A stretch of 61,160 nucleotides of DNA, taken from positions 1 through 61,160 of the forward strand of contig JAFYTO010000002.1 in NCBI GenBank assembly GCA_017558825.1. The letters run 5' to 3'. The stretch comes from Clostridia bacterium (GTDB lineage: Bacteria > Bacillota > Clostridia > Christensenellales > Borkfalkiaceae). Under the pieces are notes generated by a model. It did no database searches. It saw nothing but the letters and a program-made list of their open reading frames with translations, and was not told the origin of the DNA. The position numbers and the translations under genes are program-made. Numbering within the stretch: the stretch's first letter is position 1; each line of letters opens with the position of its first letter. Positions 30,647-39,568 of the stretch are shown in pieces.

Positions 30647-32320
30647 ATGTTACCGCTTAATTTAGAACAAATTTACGAATTATTTAAAATCGAACAACTG
30701 CTAGGCTTTGTGTTAATAGGTTTAATAAATGCGGGCGTAATGTTGCTTGTATCTTACAAGTTCTTTCAAATTGTGCAACAATGCGGTTATAATGGAGACG
30801 AGTATTTAAAATGGCTTGTAAACAAAGATAACGTTAGCACTACAAGGCTTTCAATGCTTTGCTTATTGTCTATTTTAGGATTTGTGCTTACGAATATGGC
30901 ACTTTCAGTAATAGAGCATTCATTGATTTCATACACGGGCTTTTTAGTTAGTTTAATTTTTATGATAATCTATTTAAACGGCGAAAGAAAGCATAAAAGC
31001 AAGTTGCCTTTAGTTATTACTAAGCGAATGATTAGGCTATTTGTTACGTTTGTAATTTTAGTTGTAGTGCTTAGCTTACTTCTAATTATAGGTATAAACT
31101 TAATTGCAATACCGTTTAAAAATCATCTACTTTCAAACTTTAGATACGCAATTTTATGTATTTGTCCGTTACTTGTACCATATTTAGTTTTACTTGCATA
31201 TTATATTAACGAGCCGTTTGAACGTGCAAATAATAGAAAGTATATAAACAGGTGTAAACAAAAACTTTTAGAACGACCAAATCTGATAAAAATTGGTATT
31301 ACCGGCAGTTTTGCTAAAACGAGTGTTAAAGAAATTTTAAATACTATTCTTAGCGTAAAATACAAAGTTTTAGCAACTCCTAATTCGTATAATACTCCGC
31401 TTGGCATTGCTAAGACAGTTAAAAGGCTTGACGATAGCCACGAAGTGTTTATAGCTGAAATGGGCGCAAGACATATTGGCGATATAAAGGAACTTACTCA
31501 TTTAGTAAACCCTAATATTGCCGTTGTTACAGGCGTAACTTATCAACACGTTGAAACTTTTAAATTTTTTGAAAACATTGCTAAAACGAAGTTTGAAATT
31601 ATTGAAAATATGGACGGTGGCAAGGCGGTATTTTCAGCCGATAACAAAGCGTCTATAGATATGTATAAAAAGTGTAAGCTAGAAAAAACACTTGCAGGCG
31701 TTCAAAAAAATAAGTTTTCTTCTGTTTATGCTAGTGATATTGTAACATCTGAAAACGGCTGTACTTTTACTCTTAATATGCAAAATTCTAAAATAGAAAC
31801 GTCTACTTGCTTAATTGGCAAACACAACGTGTCAAACATTTGCTTGGCGGTTGCCGTTGCTGAATATCTAGGTTTAAGCGAAAGCCAAATAGCTGAGGGC
31901 ATTAGTAAAATTAAACCTATTAAACATAGGCTTGAAATTATAAAAAACGATAACGGAGTAACTATTATTGATGACAGTTACAACGCCAACGTTGAAGGTA
32001 TTAAATGTGCGCTTGACGCCCTTAAGGCTTTTGAAGGTAAAAAGTATATTGTAACTCCAGGACTTGTAGAACTCGGCTTTCTTGAAGGCGAAGAAAATTA
32101 TAAGCTGGGCGTTAGTATGGCAGAGGTAGTTGACGTTGCTATATTAGTAGGTAGGTCAAGGGCTTTAAGAATACGTGAAGGTTTATTAAGCCAAGGCGTA
32201 AAGGAAAACAACATCGTTATGGTTAAAGATTTAGCTGAAGCTAAAGAAGAACTTAAAAAACTATTAAAAAGCGGTGACGTAGTGTTGTTTGAAAACGACC
32301 TTCCTGACAAATATATATAA
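30647..32320 (+). CDS. Membrane-anchored MurF-like Mur ligase
   Basis: A 557-residue protein. Residues 1-190 hold four to five membrane helices that ordinary MurF lacks. Residues 210-557 are a Mur ligase: the ATP loop GITGSFAKTSVKE (usual form GxxGKT/S), NSYNTPLGIAKT, EMGARHIGDI, HRLEII, the IIDDSYNANVEG motif and TPGLVELG. MurF adds D-Ala-D-Ala to the UDP-MurNAc-tripeptide. The next gene is a D-Ala-D-Ala ligase, so the two act in sequence. In the P-loop the usual GK is GSFAK. The window alone does not show whether this is the main MurF or a second, membrane-linked version. AUG overlaps nothing; GGAG is 5 bases upstream. Confidence 0.85.
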   Translation: MLPLNLEQIYELFKIEQLLGFVLIGLINAGVMLLVSYKFFQIVQQCGYNGDEYLKWLVNKDNVSTTRLSMLCLLSILGFVLTNMALSVIEHSLISYTGFLVSLIFMIIYLNGERKHKSKLPLVITKRMIRLFVTFVILVVVLSLLLIIGINLIAIPFKNHLLSNFRYAILCICPLLVPYLVLLAYYINEPFERANNRKYINRCKQKLLERPNLIKIGITGSFAKTSVKEILNTILSVKYKVLATPNSYNTPLGIAKTVKRLDDSHEVFIAEMGARHIGDIKELTHLVNPNIAVVTGVTYQHVETFKFFENIAKTKFEIIENMDGGKAVFSADNKASIDMYKKCKLEKTLAGVQKNKFSSVYASDIVTSENGCTFTLNMQNSKIETSTCLIGKHNVSNICLAVAVAEYLGLSESQIAEGISKIKPIKHRLEIIKNDNGVTIIDDSYNANVEGIKCALDALKAFEGKKYIVTPGLVELGFLEGEENYKLGVSMAEVVDVAILVGRSRALRIREGLLSQGVKENNIVMVKDLAEAKEELKKLLKSGDVVLFENDLPDKYI

Positions 32321-32337
32321 ACTAATGTAAAAAATTA

Positions 32338-32376
32338 AAAAGCACCAAAGTTAAAACTATTAACGGAGGTGTTTTT
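32338..32376 (+). promoter_or_regulatory. Hairpin spanning the ddl ribosome-binding site
   Basis: AAAAGCACC (32338-32346) can pair with GGTGTTTTT (32368-32376) over 9 bp with one G-T pair, and the second arm contains the end of the Shine-Dalgarno GGAGGTG. Because T follows, it could act instead as a weak terminator after the murF-like gene. Confidence 0.4.
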
Positions 32377-32379
32377 ATT

Positions 32380-33513
32380 TTGAAAAATATAGCGGTATTT
32401 TTTGGTGGCAAGTCGTGCGAACACGACATTTCAGTAATAACTGGCGTTTTAACTTTAAACTCTATAGACAAAGAAAAGTTTAACCCTATACCTATTTACG
32501 TTCATAATGATGGAACGTGGTTTACCGGCAAATTACTTTGCGATATATCAAACTATAAGAATTTAAACTTGAATAAACTTTCTAAAGTAACGTTTTTTGC
32601 TGGAAGTAATAATCTTTACGAATTGAGAAAAAACAGGAGTAAAAGGCTAACCAATATTGACTGTGCAGTAAACTGCATGCATGGTTTAAACGGTGAAGAC
32701 GGCTCTTTAATAGGTTTATTAAAATTGTGCGGCGTGGCATTTTGTAGCCCGGATATTTTTGCAAGTTCATTTGCAATGGATAAAGATTTTACTAAAATAG
32801 TTTTGAACGGTTTAGGCGTTGAAAAATTGCCTTACGTTAGAATACATAAAACTTCGTTTTATTTAAAGCGAAAAACAGCAGTAAAAATGATTGAAAATAA
32901 ATTCAAGTATCCCGTTATTATAAAACCAGCATCTCTTGGTAGTAGCATAGGTATAAGCACGGCTAAAAACGCCCGTGAATTAGAAAATGCGCTTGTTCTT
33001 GCTTTTAATTACGATAGCAAAGTTATTGTTGAAAAGGCTCTGGAAAATTTTAAAGAAATTAACTGTTCAGCGTTTAAAAAAGATGATGCTATTGTGGTGT
33101 CTAGCTGTGAAGAACCTATTTTAGCAAGCGAAATTTTAACTTTTAGTGATAAGTATTTAGGTTCTAAAACGGGAAATAATAAAAAATTCCCTGCAGATAT
33201 TCCTATTGACGTTTCGTCTAAAATTCAATCTATTACTGAAAAAATATATAGAAAGTGTGATTTTTTAGGTGTAATTAGAATTGATTTTATTCTTCACAAT
33301 TCAAAAATTTATGTTAATGAAATAAATACCGTGCCGGGCTCGCTTTCATATTACTTGCATTGCAAAACCTTAAAAGAGTTTACCGAGTTATTAACTCAAC
33401 TAATATGCGAAGGTTTAAAGCAGTTCAATGAAGAAAACGGCAGAAATTACGTTTTTAAGTCAAGTGTACTTAATCAAAGCTGTTTAAACTGTACAAAGGG
33501 TAAAATGCTTTGA
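32380..33513 (+). CDS. ddl: D-alanine--D-alanine ligase
   Basis: A 377-residue ATP-grasp enzyme joining two D-alanines. FFGGKSCEHDISVITG, HGLNGEDGSLIGLL, MDKDFTKIVL, KPASLGSSIGI and the metal-binding NEINTVPGSL are in order. The start is TTG at 32380 with a strong GGAGG 9 bases upstream. The C-terminal 30 residues, with two cysteines (SCLNC), extend beyond the usual Ddl end. The active-site region does not clearly show Van-type D-Lac features, so a D-Ala-D-Ala product is assumed. The stop codon TGA is part of the rnpB -35 box. Confidence 0.92.
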   Translation: MKNIAVFFGGKSCEHDISVITGVLTLNSIDKEKFNPIPIYVHNDGTWFTGKLLCDISNYKNLNLNKLSKVTFFAGSNNLYELRKNRSKRLTNIDCAVNCMHGLNGEDGSLIGLLKLCGVAFCSPDIFASSFAMDKDFTKIVLNGLGVEKLPYVRIHKTSFYLKRKTAVKMIENKFKYPVIIKPASLGSSIGISTAKNARELENALVLAFNYDSKVIVEKALENFKEINCSAFKKDDAIVVSSCEEPILASEILTFSDKYLGSKTGNNKKFPADIPIDVSSKIQSITEKIYRKCDFLGVIRIDFILHNSKIYVNEINTVPGSLSYYLHCKTLKEFTELLTQLICEGLKQFNEENGRNYVFKSSVLNQSCLNCTKGKML

Positions 33514-33539
33514 CAAATAGCTAATGGCGGTGTTATAAT
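33510..33539 (+). promoter_or_regulatory. Promoter of rnpB
   Basis: TTGACA (33510-33515) with an 18-base spacer to TATAAT (33534-33539); both boxes are perfect consensus. The ddl stop codon TGA (33511-33513) lies within TTGACA. Confidence 0.88.
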
Positions 33540-33544
33540 ACTTA

Positions 33545-33882
33545 AACAAGACGGTTGTACGGCTGCGGGAATTTTATTCACGAGGAAAGTCCGGACTTTT
33601 TACGACAGTGTGCTGGTTAACGGCCAGTGAAGGTGACTTTAAGGAAAGTGCAACAGAAAACTACCGCAACTTTTAGTTGTAAGGATGAAAAGGCGAGGTA
33701 AGAGCTCACCGCACTTACGGTGACGTAGGTGGCAGTGTAAACCCCACATGAAGCAAGATAGGAGCAAGTAACAAAGGTGTCGTACCTACTTGCTTGTTTT
33801 ATTCGCTTGAACCGTGCGGTAACGTACGGTCTAGATAGATAGCCGTATTAAATGACAGAATCCGGCTTACAGGCCGTCTTGT
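33545..33882 (+). ncRNA. rnpB: RNase P RNA, catalytic subunit
   Basis: The conserved blocks are seen: GAGGAAAGTCCGG near 33581, the ACAGAAA block near 33653, GGTAAGAGCTCACCGC near 33697, the P15-type GCGGTAACG region and the end GACAGAATCCGGCTTACAGG. The closing helix CAAGACGG/CCGTCTTG sets the ends at about 33547-33882. It processes tRNA 5' ends. Confidence 0.96.
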
Positions 33883-33895
33883 AATTTTAATAAAA

Positions 33896-33924
33896 AACCA
33901 CCGAATATTCGGTGGTTATTTTTT
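33896..33924. terminator. Bidirectional terminator (rnpB and MATE gene)
   Basis: AACCACCGA paired with TCGGTGGTT around ATAT, with A before and T after. Confidence 0.88.
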
Positions 33925-35320
33925 AGTTTTGATTTATAGTTTTACTCTCTAATTTTTGTTGTTCTAATTCCATTTTAAATTGCTTTTTTAATTTGCGTAC
34001 CGTAGGGAAGAAGAAAAAACACAATACTATAGCAGACGATACCCAGCCTATAGGCCAAATTAAATATAAGTATGTAAGTGATGTAAAGTGTGGAAACACA
34101 AGATATACCCACGGAAACCTTATAGCGCACATAAATATCATAGTGCATACCATAGGTACGATAGGGCGCTTCATACCTTTTAACGAAACGCCTAAAATTT
34201 CGTTTATAGCAGTTAAGAAGTACGTGCTAGAAACAATAACCATTTTTTGGCGTGCATATTCTAAAACTTCAGGATTGTCAGACATAAGTGAGCATAACTC
34301 GTTAGAGAATATTGCCGAAAGTGAGCCGAGCACAACGCCAAACGATAACGTTATAAGCATGCCTTTCCAAACGGCTTCAAGCGCACGCTTCATATTTCTA
34401 TTGCCAACGTTTTGGCTAACAAACGGCATTACTGCGTAAGTTGGCGCCATAACTATTTGGTACATAAGCCCGTCAAACGTGTTAGCAATAGCAACGCCTG
34501 AGGTTGCGTATTCGCCAAAAGTATTTACCGTTGAAACAATTATAACGTTTGCAACAGAATAAAGTGCTTGTTGCGCGCCCGTAGGAATACCAATAAATAA
34601 TATTTCTTTAAGTTCGCTTGCGTAAAATCTTATTCTATTTAATTTTAACTTAACAACACCGCTATTTTTTAAAAGTGCCCTTACGCCTAAAAAGCACATA
34701 AGCACCCAAGAAATTATAGTTGCAATTCCAACGCCTAAAACACCTAAATTAAAAAACGCTACGAATACAAACGTTAAAATAACTTTAAGCGCACCGCCGG
34801 TAATGGCAAAGTACATAGGCCTTTTCGTATCGCCAGAAGCCCTTAAAATGCCCGCGGTAAAATTGTATACCAAAAGAAGTGGAACGCCTAAAAAGTAAAG
34901 CCTAAAATAAAGGGCGGCGGAACTTAATAAAACTTCAGAGCAGTTAAGCATTTTCATAAAAAGTTCGGCAAAACTTACGCCAATAACAAGTAATACCGCA
35001 CCGCCTATCATAGCAAAGAGAATTGCCGTGCCTATACTTTTTTCAACGCGCTCATAGTCGCCTTTACCAATAAACCTTGCAACAACTACCGATGTACCCG
35101 AAGATATACCTATTAAAAGCCCCGTAATTAAACTAATTAACGTACTACTTACGCCAACCGCACCTGCAGAAAGCCCGTTAGCATCGTTAAGTTTGAGTAT
35201 TGACATATCTATTATGTTGTAAAGCGACTGCAATACGTTCATTAGCATTATAGGCATTGCAATAGTAAGCAAGCCTTTAAATACCGAGCCGGACAACATA
35301 TTTACGGAATTTTTAGCCAT
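33923..35320 (-). CDS. MATE-family efflux transporter
   Basis: A 465-residue protein with 12 membrane helices, of the multidrug and toxin extrusion family (Na+ or H+ antiport). The N-terminal motif GSVFKGLLTIAMPIML, the ISSGTSVVVARFIGKGD loop and the second-half repeat (TGAQQALYSVANVII) fit the DinF/NorM-like branch. The ATG at 35320 has AAGGGG 7 bases upstream; an upstream in-frame start at 35347 lies before it and is rejected. The substrate is unknown. Confidence 0.9.
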   Translation of the reverse strand: MAKNSVNMLSGSVFKGLLTIAMPIMLMNVLQSLYNIIDMSILKLNDANGLSAGAVGVSSTLISLITGLLIGISSGTSVVVARFIGKGDYERVEKSIGTAILFAMIGGAVLLVIGVSFAELFMKMLNCSEVLLSSAALYFRLYFLGVPLLLVYNFTAGILRASGDTKRPMYFAITGGALKVILTFVFVAFFNLGVLGVGIATIISWVLMCFLGVRALLKNSGVVKLKLNRIRFYASELKEILFIGIPTGAQQALYSVANVIIVSTVNTFGEYATSGVAIANTFDGLMYQIVMAPTYAVMPFVSQNVGNRNMKRALEAVWKGMLITLSFGVVLGSLSAIFSNELCSLMSDNPEVLEYARQKMVIVSSTYFLTAINEILGVSLKGMKRPIVPMVCTMIFMCAIRFPWVYLVFPHFTSLTYLYLIWPIGWVSSAIVLCFFFFPTVRKLKKQFKMELEQQKLESKTINQN

Positions 35321-35351
35321 GGCGTTTCCCCTTAATAAAATAAACAATTAA

Positions 35352-35380
35352 ATGATATCACTTTAAAAGTTTTTAAGCAA
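35352..35380 (-). promoter_or_regulatory. Promoter of the MATE gene
   Basis: Minus strand: TTGCTT (35375-35380), 17-base spacer, TATCAT (35352-35357). It lies directly after the ychF terminator. Confidence 0.55.
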
Positions 35381-35381
35381 C

Positions 35382-35412
35382 AAAAAACCACCGTTAAACG
35401 GTGGGTTTTTTT
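35382..35412 (-). terminator. Intrinsic terminator after ychF
   Basis: Minus strand: ACCCACCGTT-TAACGGTGGTTTTTT, an 8-bp G/C-rich stem followed by T. Confidence 0.85.
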
Positions 35413-36508
35413 AAACGTTAAATCTAAACAATACTACGTCGCCGTCTTTCATAACGTATTCTTTACCTTCAAGCCTTACTTTGCCAAGTTCTTTAGCCTT
35501 TGAGTAACTGCCACATTCAAGTAACACTTGCCACTCTACAACTTCGGCTCTAATAAAGCCTTTTTCAAAGTCAGTATGAATTTTGCCGGCAGCTTGAGGA
35601 GCTTTCGTTCCGTTAGTAATTGTCCATGCGCGCGTTTCAGGCTCTCCAGAAGTCAAGTAACTAATTAAGCCTAAAAGTTTATAACTTGCTTTAACAAGCC
35701 TGTTAAGTCCGCTTTCTTCTAAACCAAGTTCATTTAAGAATAAAATTTGCTCGTCAGGCTCCAACTCGGAAATTTCCTCTTCCGTTTTAGCACAAATAAC
35801 AAGCGTTTCGCTACCGTCTTTTTTAGCGTATTCTTTAACTTGATTAACAAGTTCTATTTCACTTTCATCTTTGCCCATATCGCTTTCAGCAATATTAGCG
35901 GCATAAATAACTGGCTTGTCAGTAATCAAAAACAAACCGTTAACGTACTTTCTTTCTTCTTCGTTAAATGTTAAGCTTCTAACGGGCTTTTCACTTTCTA
36001 ACGTTTCAACAATTCTTTTTAAAAGAACAGCTTCTATTGCGTACTTTTTATCGCCTGTTTTTGTCATAGAAACGGCTTTGTCGTATCTTCTTTGAACGCT
36101 TTCAAGGTCGGAAAGAATAAGTTCTAGGTTTATTGTTTCAATATCTTTAACAGGGTTAACGGTATTATCAACGTGAATAACGTTTTCATCTTCAAAACAT
36201 CTAACAACGTGAACGATAGCGTCAACTTCTCTAATATGAGATAAGAACTTGTTGCCTAAGCCTTCGCCCTTTGACGCGCCTTTAACTAAACCTGCAATGT
36301 CAACGAATTCTATTGTTGCAGGGGTAATTTTTTTACTGTTATAAAGAGCGGCAAGTTTAGTAAGCCTTTCATCTGGAACGGCAACTATGCCAACGTTTGG
36401 TTCAATGGTGCAAAACGGAAAGTTAGCCGCTTGTGCGCCTGCGTGAGTAATTGCATTAAATAATGTTGATTTGCCTACGTTTGGTAAGCCTACAACGCCT
36501 AATTTCAT
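35411..36508 (-). CDS. ychF: Obg-like ATPase YchF
   Basis: A 365-residue member of the Obg/YchF P-loop family that binds ATP rather than GTP and associates with ribosomes. GLPNVGKSTLFNAIT is the P-loop, DIAGLVKGASKGEGLGN is Switch II, and NIAESD replaces NKxD at the G4 site, the mark of the ATP-specific clade. The C-terminal TGS domain holds LTSGEPETRAWTI and ends VVLFRFNV. It has its own promoter and terminator. Confidence 0.96.
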   Translation of the reverse strand: MKLGVVGLPNVGKSTLFNAITHAGAQAANFPFCTIEPNVGIVAVPDERLTKLAALYNSKKITPATIEFVDIAGLVKGASKGEGLGNKFLSHIREVDAIVHVVRCFEDENVIHVDNTVNPVKDIETINLELILSDLESVQRRYDKAVSMTKTGDKKYAIEAVLLKRIVETLESEKPVRSLTFNEEERKYVNGLFLITDKPVIYAANIAESDMGKDESEIELVNQVKEYAKKDGSETLVICAKTEEEISELEPDEQILFLNELGLEESGLNRLVKASYKLLGLISYLTSGEPETRAWTITNGTKAPQAAGKIHTDFEKGFIRAEVVEWQVLLECGSYSKAKELGKVRLEGKEYVMKDGDVVLFRFNV

Positions 36509-36551
36509 TTTTATTCCTCTAAATTTACGTATTAGTTTTTATTTTTCTACA

Positions 36552-36580
36552 ATTATATACTATTTTTTAAATTCTTTCAA
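36552..36580 (-). promoter_or_regulatory. Promoter of ychF
   Basis: Minus strand: TTGAAA (36575-36580), 17-base spacer, TATAAT (36552-36557). Confidence 0.78.
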
Positions 36581-36608
36581 ACTTTTTAAGGCTTTTTATA
36601 TAAAATAA

Positions 36609-36637
36609 TTGCGGTTAAATTTAAAGTATGTTAAAAT
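36609..36637 (+). promoter_or_regulatory. Promoter of argS
   Basis: TTGCGG (36609-36614), 17-base spacer, TAAAAT (36632-36637). No T-box is seen before argS. Confidence 0.6.
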
Positions 36638-36667
36638 TAAAAGGAAATCTAATTAAAAAGGTTAATT

Positions 36668-38350
36668 ATGTATTACAAAAATCATATTGCAAAAAAAATG
36701 AATATACAAGGCATTAGTGAAAATGACGTTGTTTCACTTTTTACCACCCCGCCAGACACTAGCATTGGCGACTATGCTTTACCTTGCTTTAAGTTCGCTC
36801 AAATTTTTAGAACTTCGCCTGTAATTATTGCTAATAACTTGGCTTCTACTTTTGAGTGTGATGAACTTATTAGCAAATGTACGGCTTTAAACGGTTACTT
36901 AAACTTTACCGTTAACCGTGTAAATTTAGCAAGTAGCGTTTTAAGTGAAATTTTAGAAAAGAAGCAAAATTACGGTTCTTCTAACGTTGGTGAAAATAGA
37001 ACCGTTGTTATTGACTATTCTTCTATAAACATAGCAAAGCCTTTCCATATTGGTCACTTATCTACAACCGTTATTGGCGGTGCGCTTTATAGAATATTTA
37101 AGTTTTTAGGCTTTAACGCAGTTGGTGTAAACCACCTTGGCGATTACGGCACGCAATTTGGTAAGCTTATTTATGCGTATAAAAATTACGGAAACAAAGA
37201 AGAAGTTGAAAAGGGCAGAGTAAAAGAACTTATGCGCCTTTACGTTAAATATCATGATGAAGCTGAAAAAGACGCATCTTTAGACGATAAAGCGAGAGAG
37301 TATTTTAAACTCATTGAAAATGGCGATAAGGAGTGCAACGAACTTTTTAATTGGTTTAAAGAACTCACTTTAAAAGACGTTAAAAAGGTTTATGAAGATT
37401 TAGACGTTACTTTTGACAGCTACGCAGGCGAAAGTTTTTATAATGATAAAATGGAGCCCGTAATTAAAGAACTTAACGAAAAGGGATTGCTTAAAGAAAG
37501 CGACGGGGCAAAAATTGTTGATTTAGAAGAATACAATATGCCACCTTGCTTAATACTTCGTTCAGACGGGGCATCACTTTACGCCACTCGTGACCTTGCA
37601 GCGGCAATTTATAGAAAACAACACTATGACTTTTACAAGTGCTTATACGTTGTTGCATATCAACAAAACTTACACTTTAAGCAATTCTTTAAAGTCTTAG
37701 ACCTTATGCAAAAACCTTGGGCAAAAGATTTAGAACACGTTGCTTTTGGTATGGTTTCACTTGAAGATGGAACAATGTCAACAAGAAAGGGAAAAGTTGT
37801 ATTTTTAGAAGACGTTATAAATAAATGCGTTGAAAAAGCGTACGATATTATTAACGAAAAGAACGCTAATTTAGAAAATAAAGAGCAAACTGCAAAAGAA
37901 ATTGGCGTTGGAGCAGTTATATTTGGCGCTCTTTCAAGCAGTAGAATTAAAGACTTAGTATTCTCATACGATAAAGCGCTTAACTTTGACGGTGAAACAG
38001 GCCCTTACTGCCAATACACCTACGCAAGGTGTAAAAGCGTATTAAATAAGGCTGGCGAATACGGTGAGTATAGCGTTACCGAACTTAATGAAGACGAGTA
38101 TAATTTAATTAACGAGCTTAAAAAATTTCCGTCTATCGTTATGAGTGCTATGGAAAAATACGAGCCAAGTATGATTACAAGATATACTGTTGACGTGGCT
38201 TCAAAATATAACAAATTCTATTTTGAGCATAAAATTTTAAACGAAACTGATAAGGTTAAAAACTTTAGGCTTGCTTTAACGGAAGCAACTAGCATCGTTA
38301 TTAAAAACGCCTTATCACTTTTAGGAATAAAAACACCGGAAAAAATGTAA
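36668..38350 (+). CDS. argS: Arginyl-tRNA synthetase
   Basis: A 560-residue class I synthetase. An N-terminal Add-1 domain is followed by the HIGH motif FHIGHLSTTVIG near residue 127, NHLGDYGTQFGKL, the MSTRKGKVV loop that takes the place of KMSKS, and a C-terminal DALR anticodon-binding helix bundle with GPYCQYTYAR. The ATG has AAAAAGG about 6 bases upstream. It overlaps the next gene by one base (TAATG). Confidence 0.95.
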   Translation: MYYKNHIAKKMNIQGISENDVVSLFTTPPDTSIGDYALPCFKFAQIFRTSPVIIANNLASTFECDELISKCTALNGYLNFTVNRVNLASSVLSEILEKKQNYGSSNVGENRTVVIDYSSINIAKPFHIGHLSTTVIGGALYRIFKFLGFNAVGVNHLGDYGTQFGKLIYAYKNYGNKEEVEKGRVKELMRLYVKYHDEAEKDASLDDKAREYFKLIENGDKECNELFNWFKELTLKDVKKVYEDLDVTFDSYAGESFYNDKMEPVIKELNEKGLLKESDGAKIVDLEEYNMPPCLILRSDGASLYATRDLAAAIYRKQHYDFYKCLYVVAYQQNLHFKQFFKVLDLMQKPWAKDLEHVAFGMVSLEDGTMSTRKGKVVFLEDVINKCVEKAYDIINEKNANLENKEQTAKEIGVGAVIFGALSSSRIKDLVFSYDKALNFDGETGPYCQYTYARCKSVLNKAGEYGEYSVTELNEDEYNLINELKKFPSIVMSAMEKYEPSMITRYTVDVASKYNKFYFEHKILNETDKVKNFRLALTEATSIVIKNALSLLGIKTPEKM

Positions 38351-39000
38351 TGAAAACAACTATTTTATTTGACTTAGACGGAACTTTACTTTACACAATT
38401 AAAGATATTAAACACTGCTTAAACCAAATTATTACTAAATACGGTTATACCGCCGTTGACGAGCAAACTACTTTAAAATGTATTGGCTACGGTGCAAAGG
38501 AACTTATAATTCGTTCAACTGGCGAAAAAGACGCTTTAAAAGTTGAAAGTATGCTTAAGGAGTATTTGGTTTTACAACAAGCGTGCGACAATTCTATGAC
38601 GGAGTTATATCCAGGGCTTAACGAGCTTTTATATATGCTTAAAAAAGATGGTTATAAACTTGGAATTGTTTCAAACAAGCCAGACAGTGCAACCCAAGTA
38701 GTGTACAAGCAATTACTTTCAAAATACAATTTTGATTTTGTTACTGGTTGTGTTGACCATTTAAGCCCAAAACCAAGTGCTGACCTTGTTAATTTGTGTT
38801 TAGAAAAGTTAAATTCTACAAAGGAAGAAACTTTATACGTTGGCGATAGTGAAGTTGACGTTAAAACTTTTGTAAACGCTAATGTAGAAGGTATTGGCGT
38901 TTTATGGGGTTATAGGCAAAAGGAACTTTTAGTAAAAGAAGGTTGTAAACATTTTGCCGTTGACACAAACGAACTTTACTCAATAATAAAGAGTTTTTAG
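38350..39000 (+). CDS. HAD-superfamily phosphatase (phosphoglycolate phosphatase-like)
   Basis: A 216-residue HAD hydrolase, class IA. Motif I is FDLDGTLLYT with the catalytic aspartates, motif II is VSNKP, the lysine is in SPKPSADL, and motif IV is GDSEVDV. The Gph/PgmB branch is likely; the natural substrate is unproven. It is translated directly from argS (TAATG junction) and followed by mscL 8 bases later. Confidence 0.87.
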   Translation: MKTTILFDLDGTLLYTIKDIKHCLNQIITKYGYTAVDEQTTLKCIGYGAKELIIRSTGEKDALKVESMLKEYLVLQQACDNSMTELYPGLNELLYMLKKDGYKLGIVSNKPDSATQVVYKQLLSKYNFDFVTGCVDHLSPKPSADLVNLCLEKLNSTKEETLYVGDSEVDVKTFVNANVEGIGVLWGYRQKELLVKEGCKHFAVDTNELYSIIKSF

Positions 39001-39007
39001 GTAGATT

Positions 39008-39568
39008 ATGAAAGGATTTTTTAAAGATTTTAAAACTTTTATAGCCAAAGGCAATGTCGTAGATTTAGCAGTTGCCGTTATTATTGGTAATGCTTTTAAC
39101 CAAATAGTAACAAGCCTTGTTTCAAACGTTATCACACCGCTCATATCACTTGCAACAGGAAACGTAGATTTTACTAATTTACACGTTGTTTTAAGACCTG
39201 CAAGTGACACGATGACGGCTTTAACTTTAGATTACGGCATATTCTTACAAAAAATAATTGACTTTTTAATTATTGGTTTAACCGTATTTTTAATGGTTAA
39301 AATATATGGAAAGGTAAGAAATAGCATTGATTTTAATGCAAATTTAACAAAAATTGTTCAAGCAAAACTTGATAAAGACGAGCCTTTAAACGACTTTGAG
39401 CAAAAATGGCTTAAAAGGTTTACTAAGCGCAACCCTGACTTAGCGCCTAAAAAGAAAACTGAAGAAGTTAAAGAAGAGGCTCAAGAACCAACTAAAACTG
39501 AAGCTTTGCTTAGTGAAATTTTAGTAGAGTTAAAAAAGCAAAATGAAAGTAACGATATTAAAAAGTAA
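39008..39568 (+). CDS. mscL: Large-conductance mechanosensitive channel
   Basis: A 186-residue MscL. The N-terminal helix GFFKDFKTFIAKGNVVDLAVAV and the first membrane helix with VIIGNAFNQIV match the family, the second helix is at about 79-100, and a cytoplasmic tail of about 80 charged residues (EEVKEEAQEP) is longer than the usual 30. It forms a homopentamer in the membrane that opens under hypo-osmotic shock. It overlaps the next frame by 26 bases. Confidence 0.93.
   Translation: MKGFFKDFKTFIAKGNVVDLAVAVIIGNAFNQIVTSLVSNVITPLISLATGNVDFTNLHVVLRPASDTMTALTLDYGIFLQKIIDFLIIGLTVFLMVKIYGKVRNSIDFNANLTKIVQAKLDKDEPLNDFEQKWLKRFTKRNPDLAPKKKTEEVKEEAQEPTKTEALLSEILVELKKQNESNDIKK

Noticed and set aside
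32380..33513. Idea that ddl plus the MurF-like gene form a vancomycin-resistance cluster
   Set aside because: No vanH-, vanX- or vanRS-like gene is present, and the ligase motifs do not clearly match D-Ala-D-Lac types.
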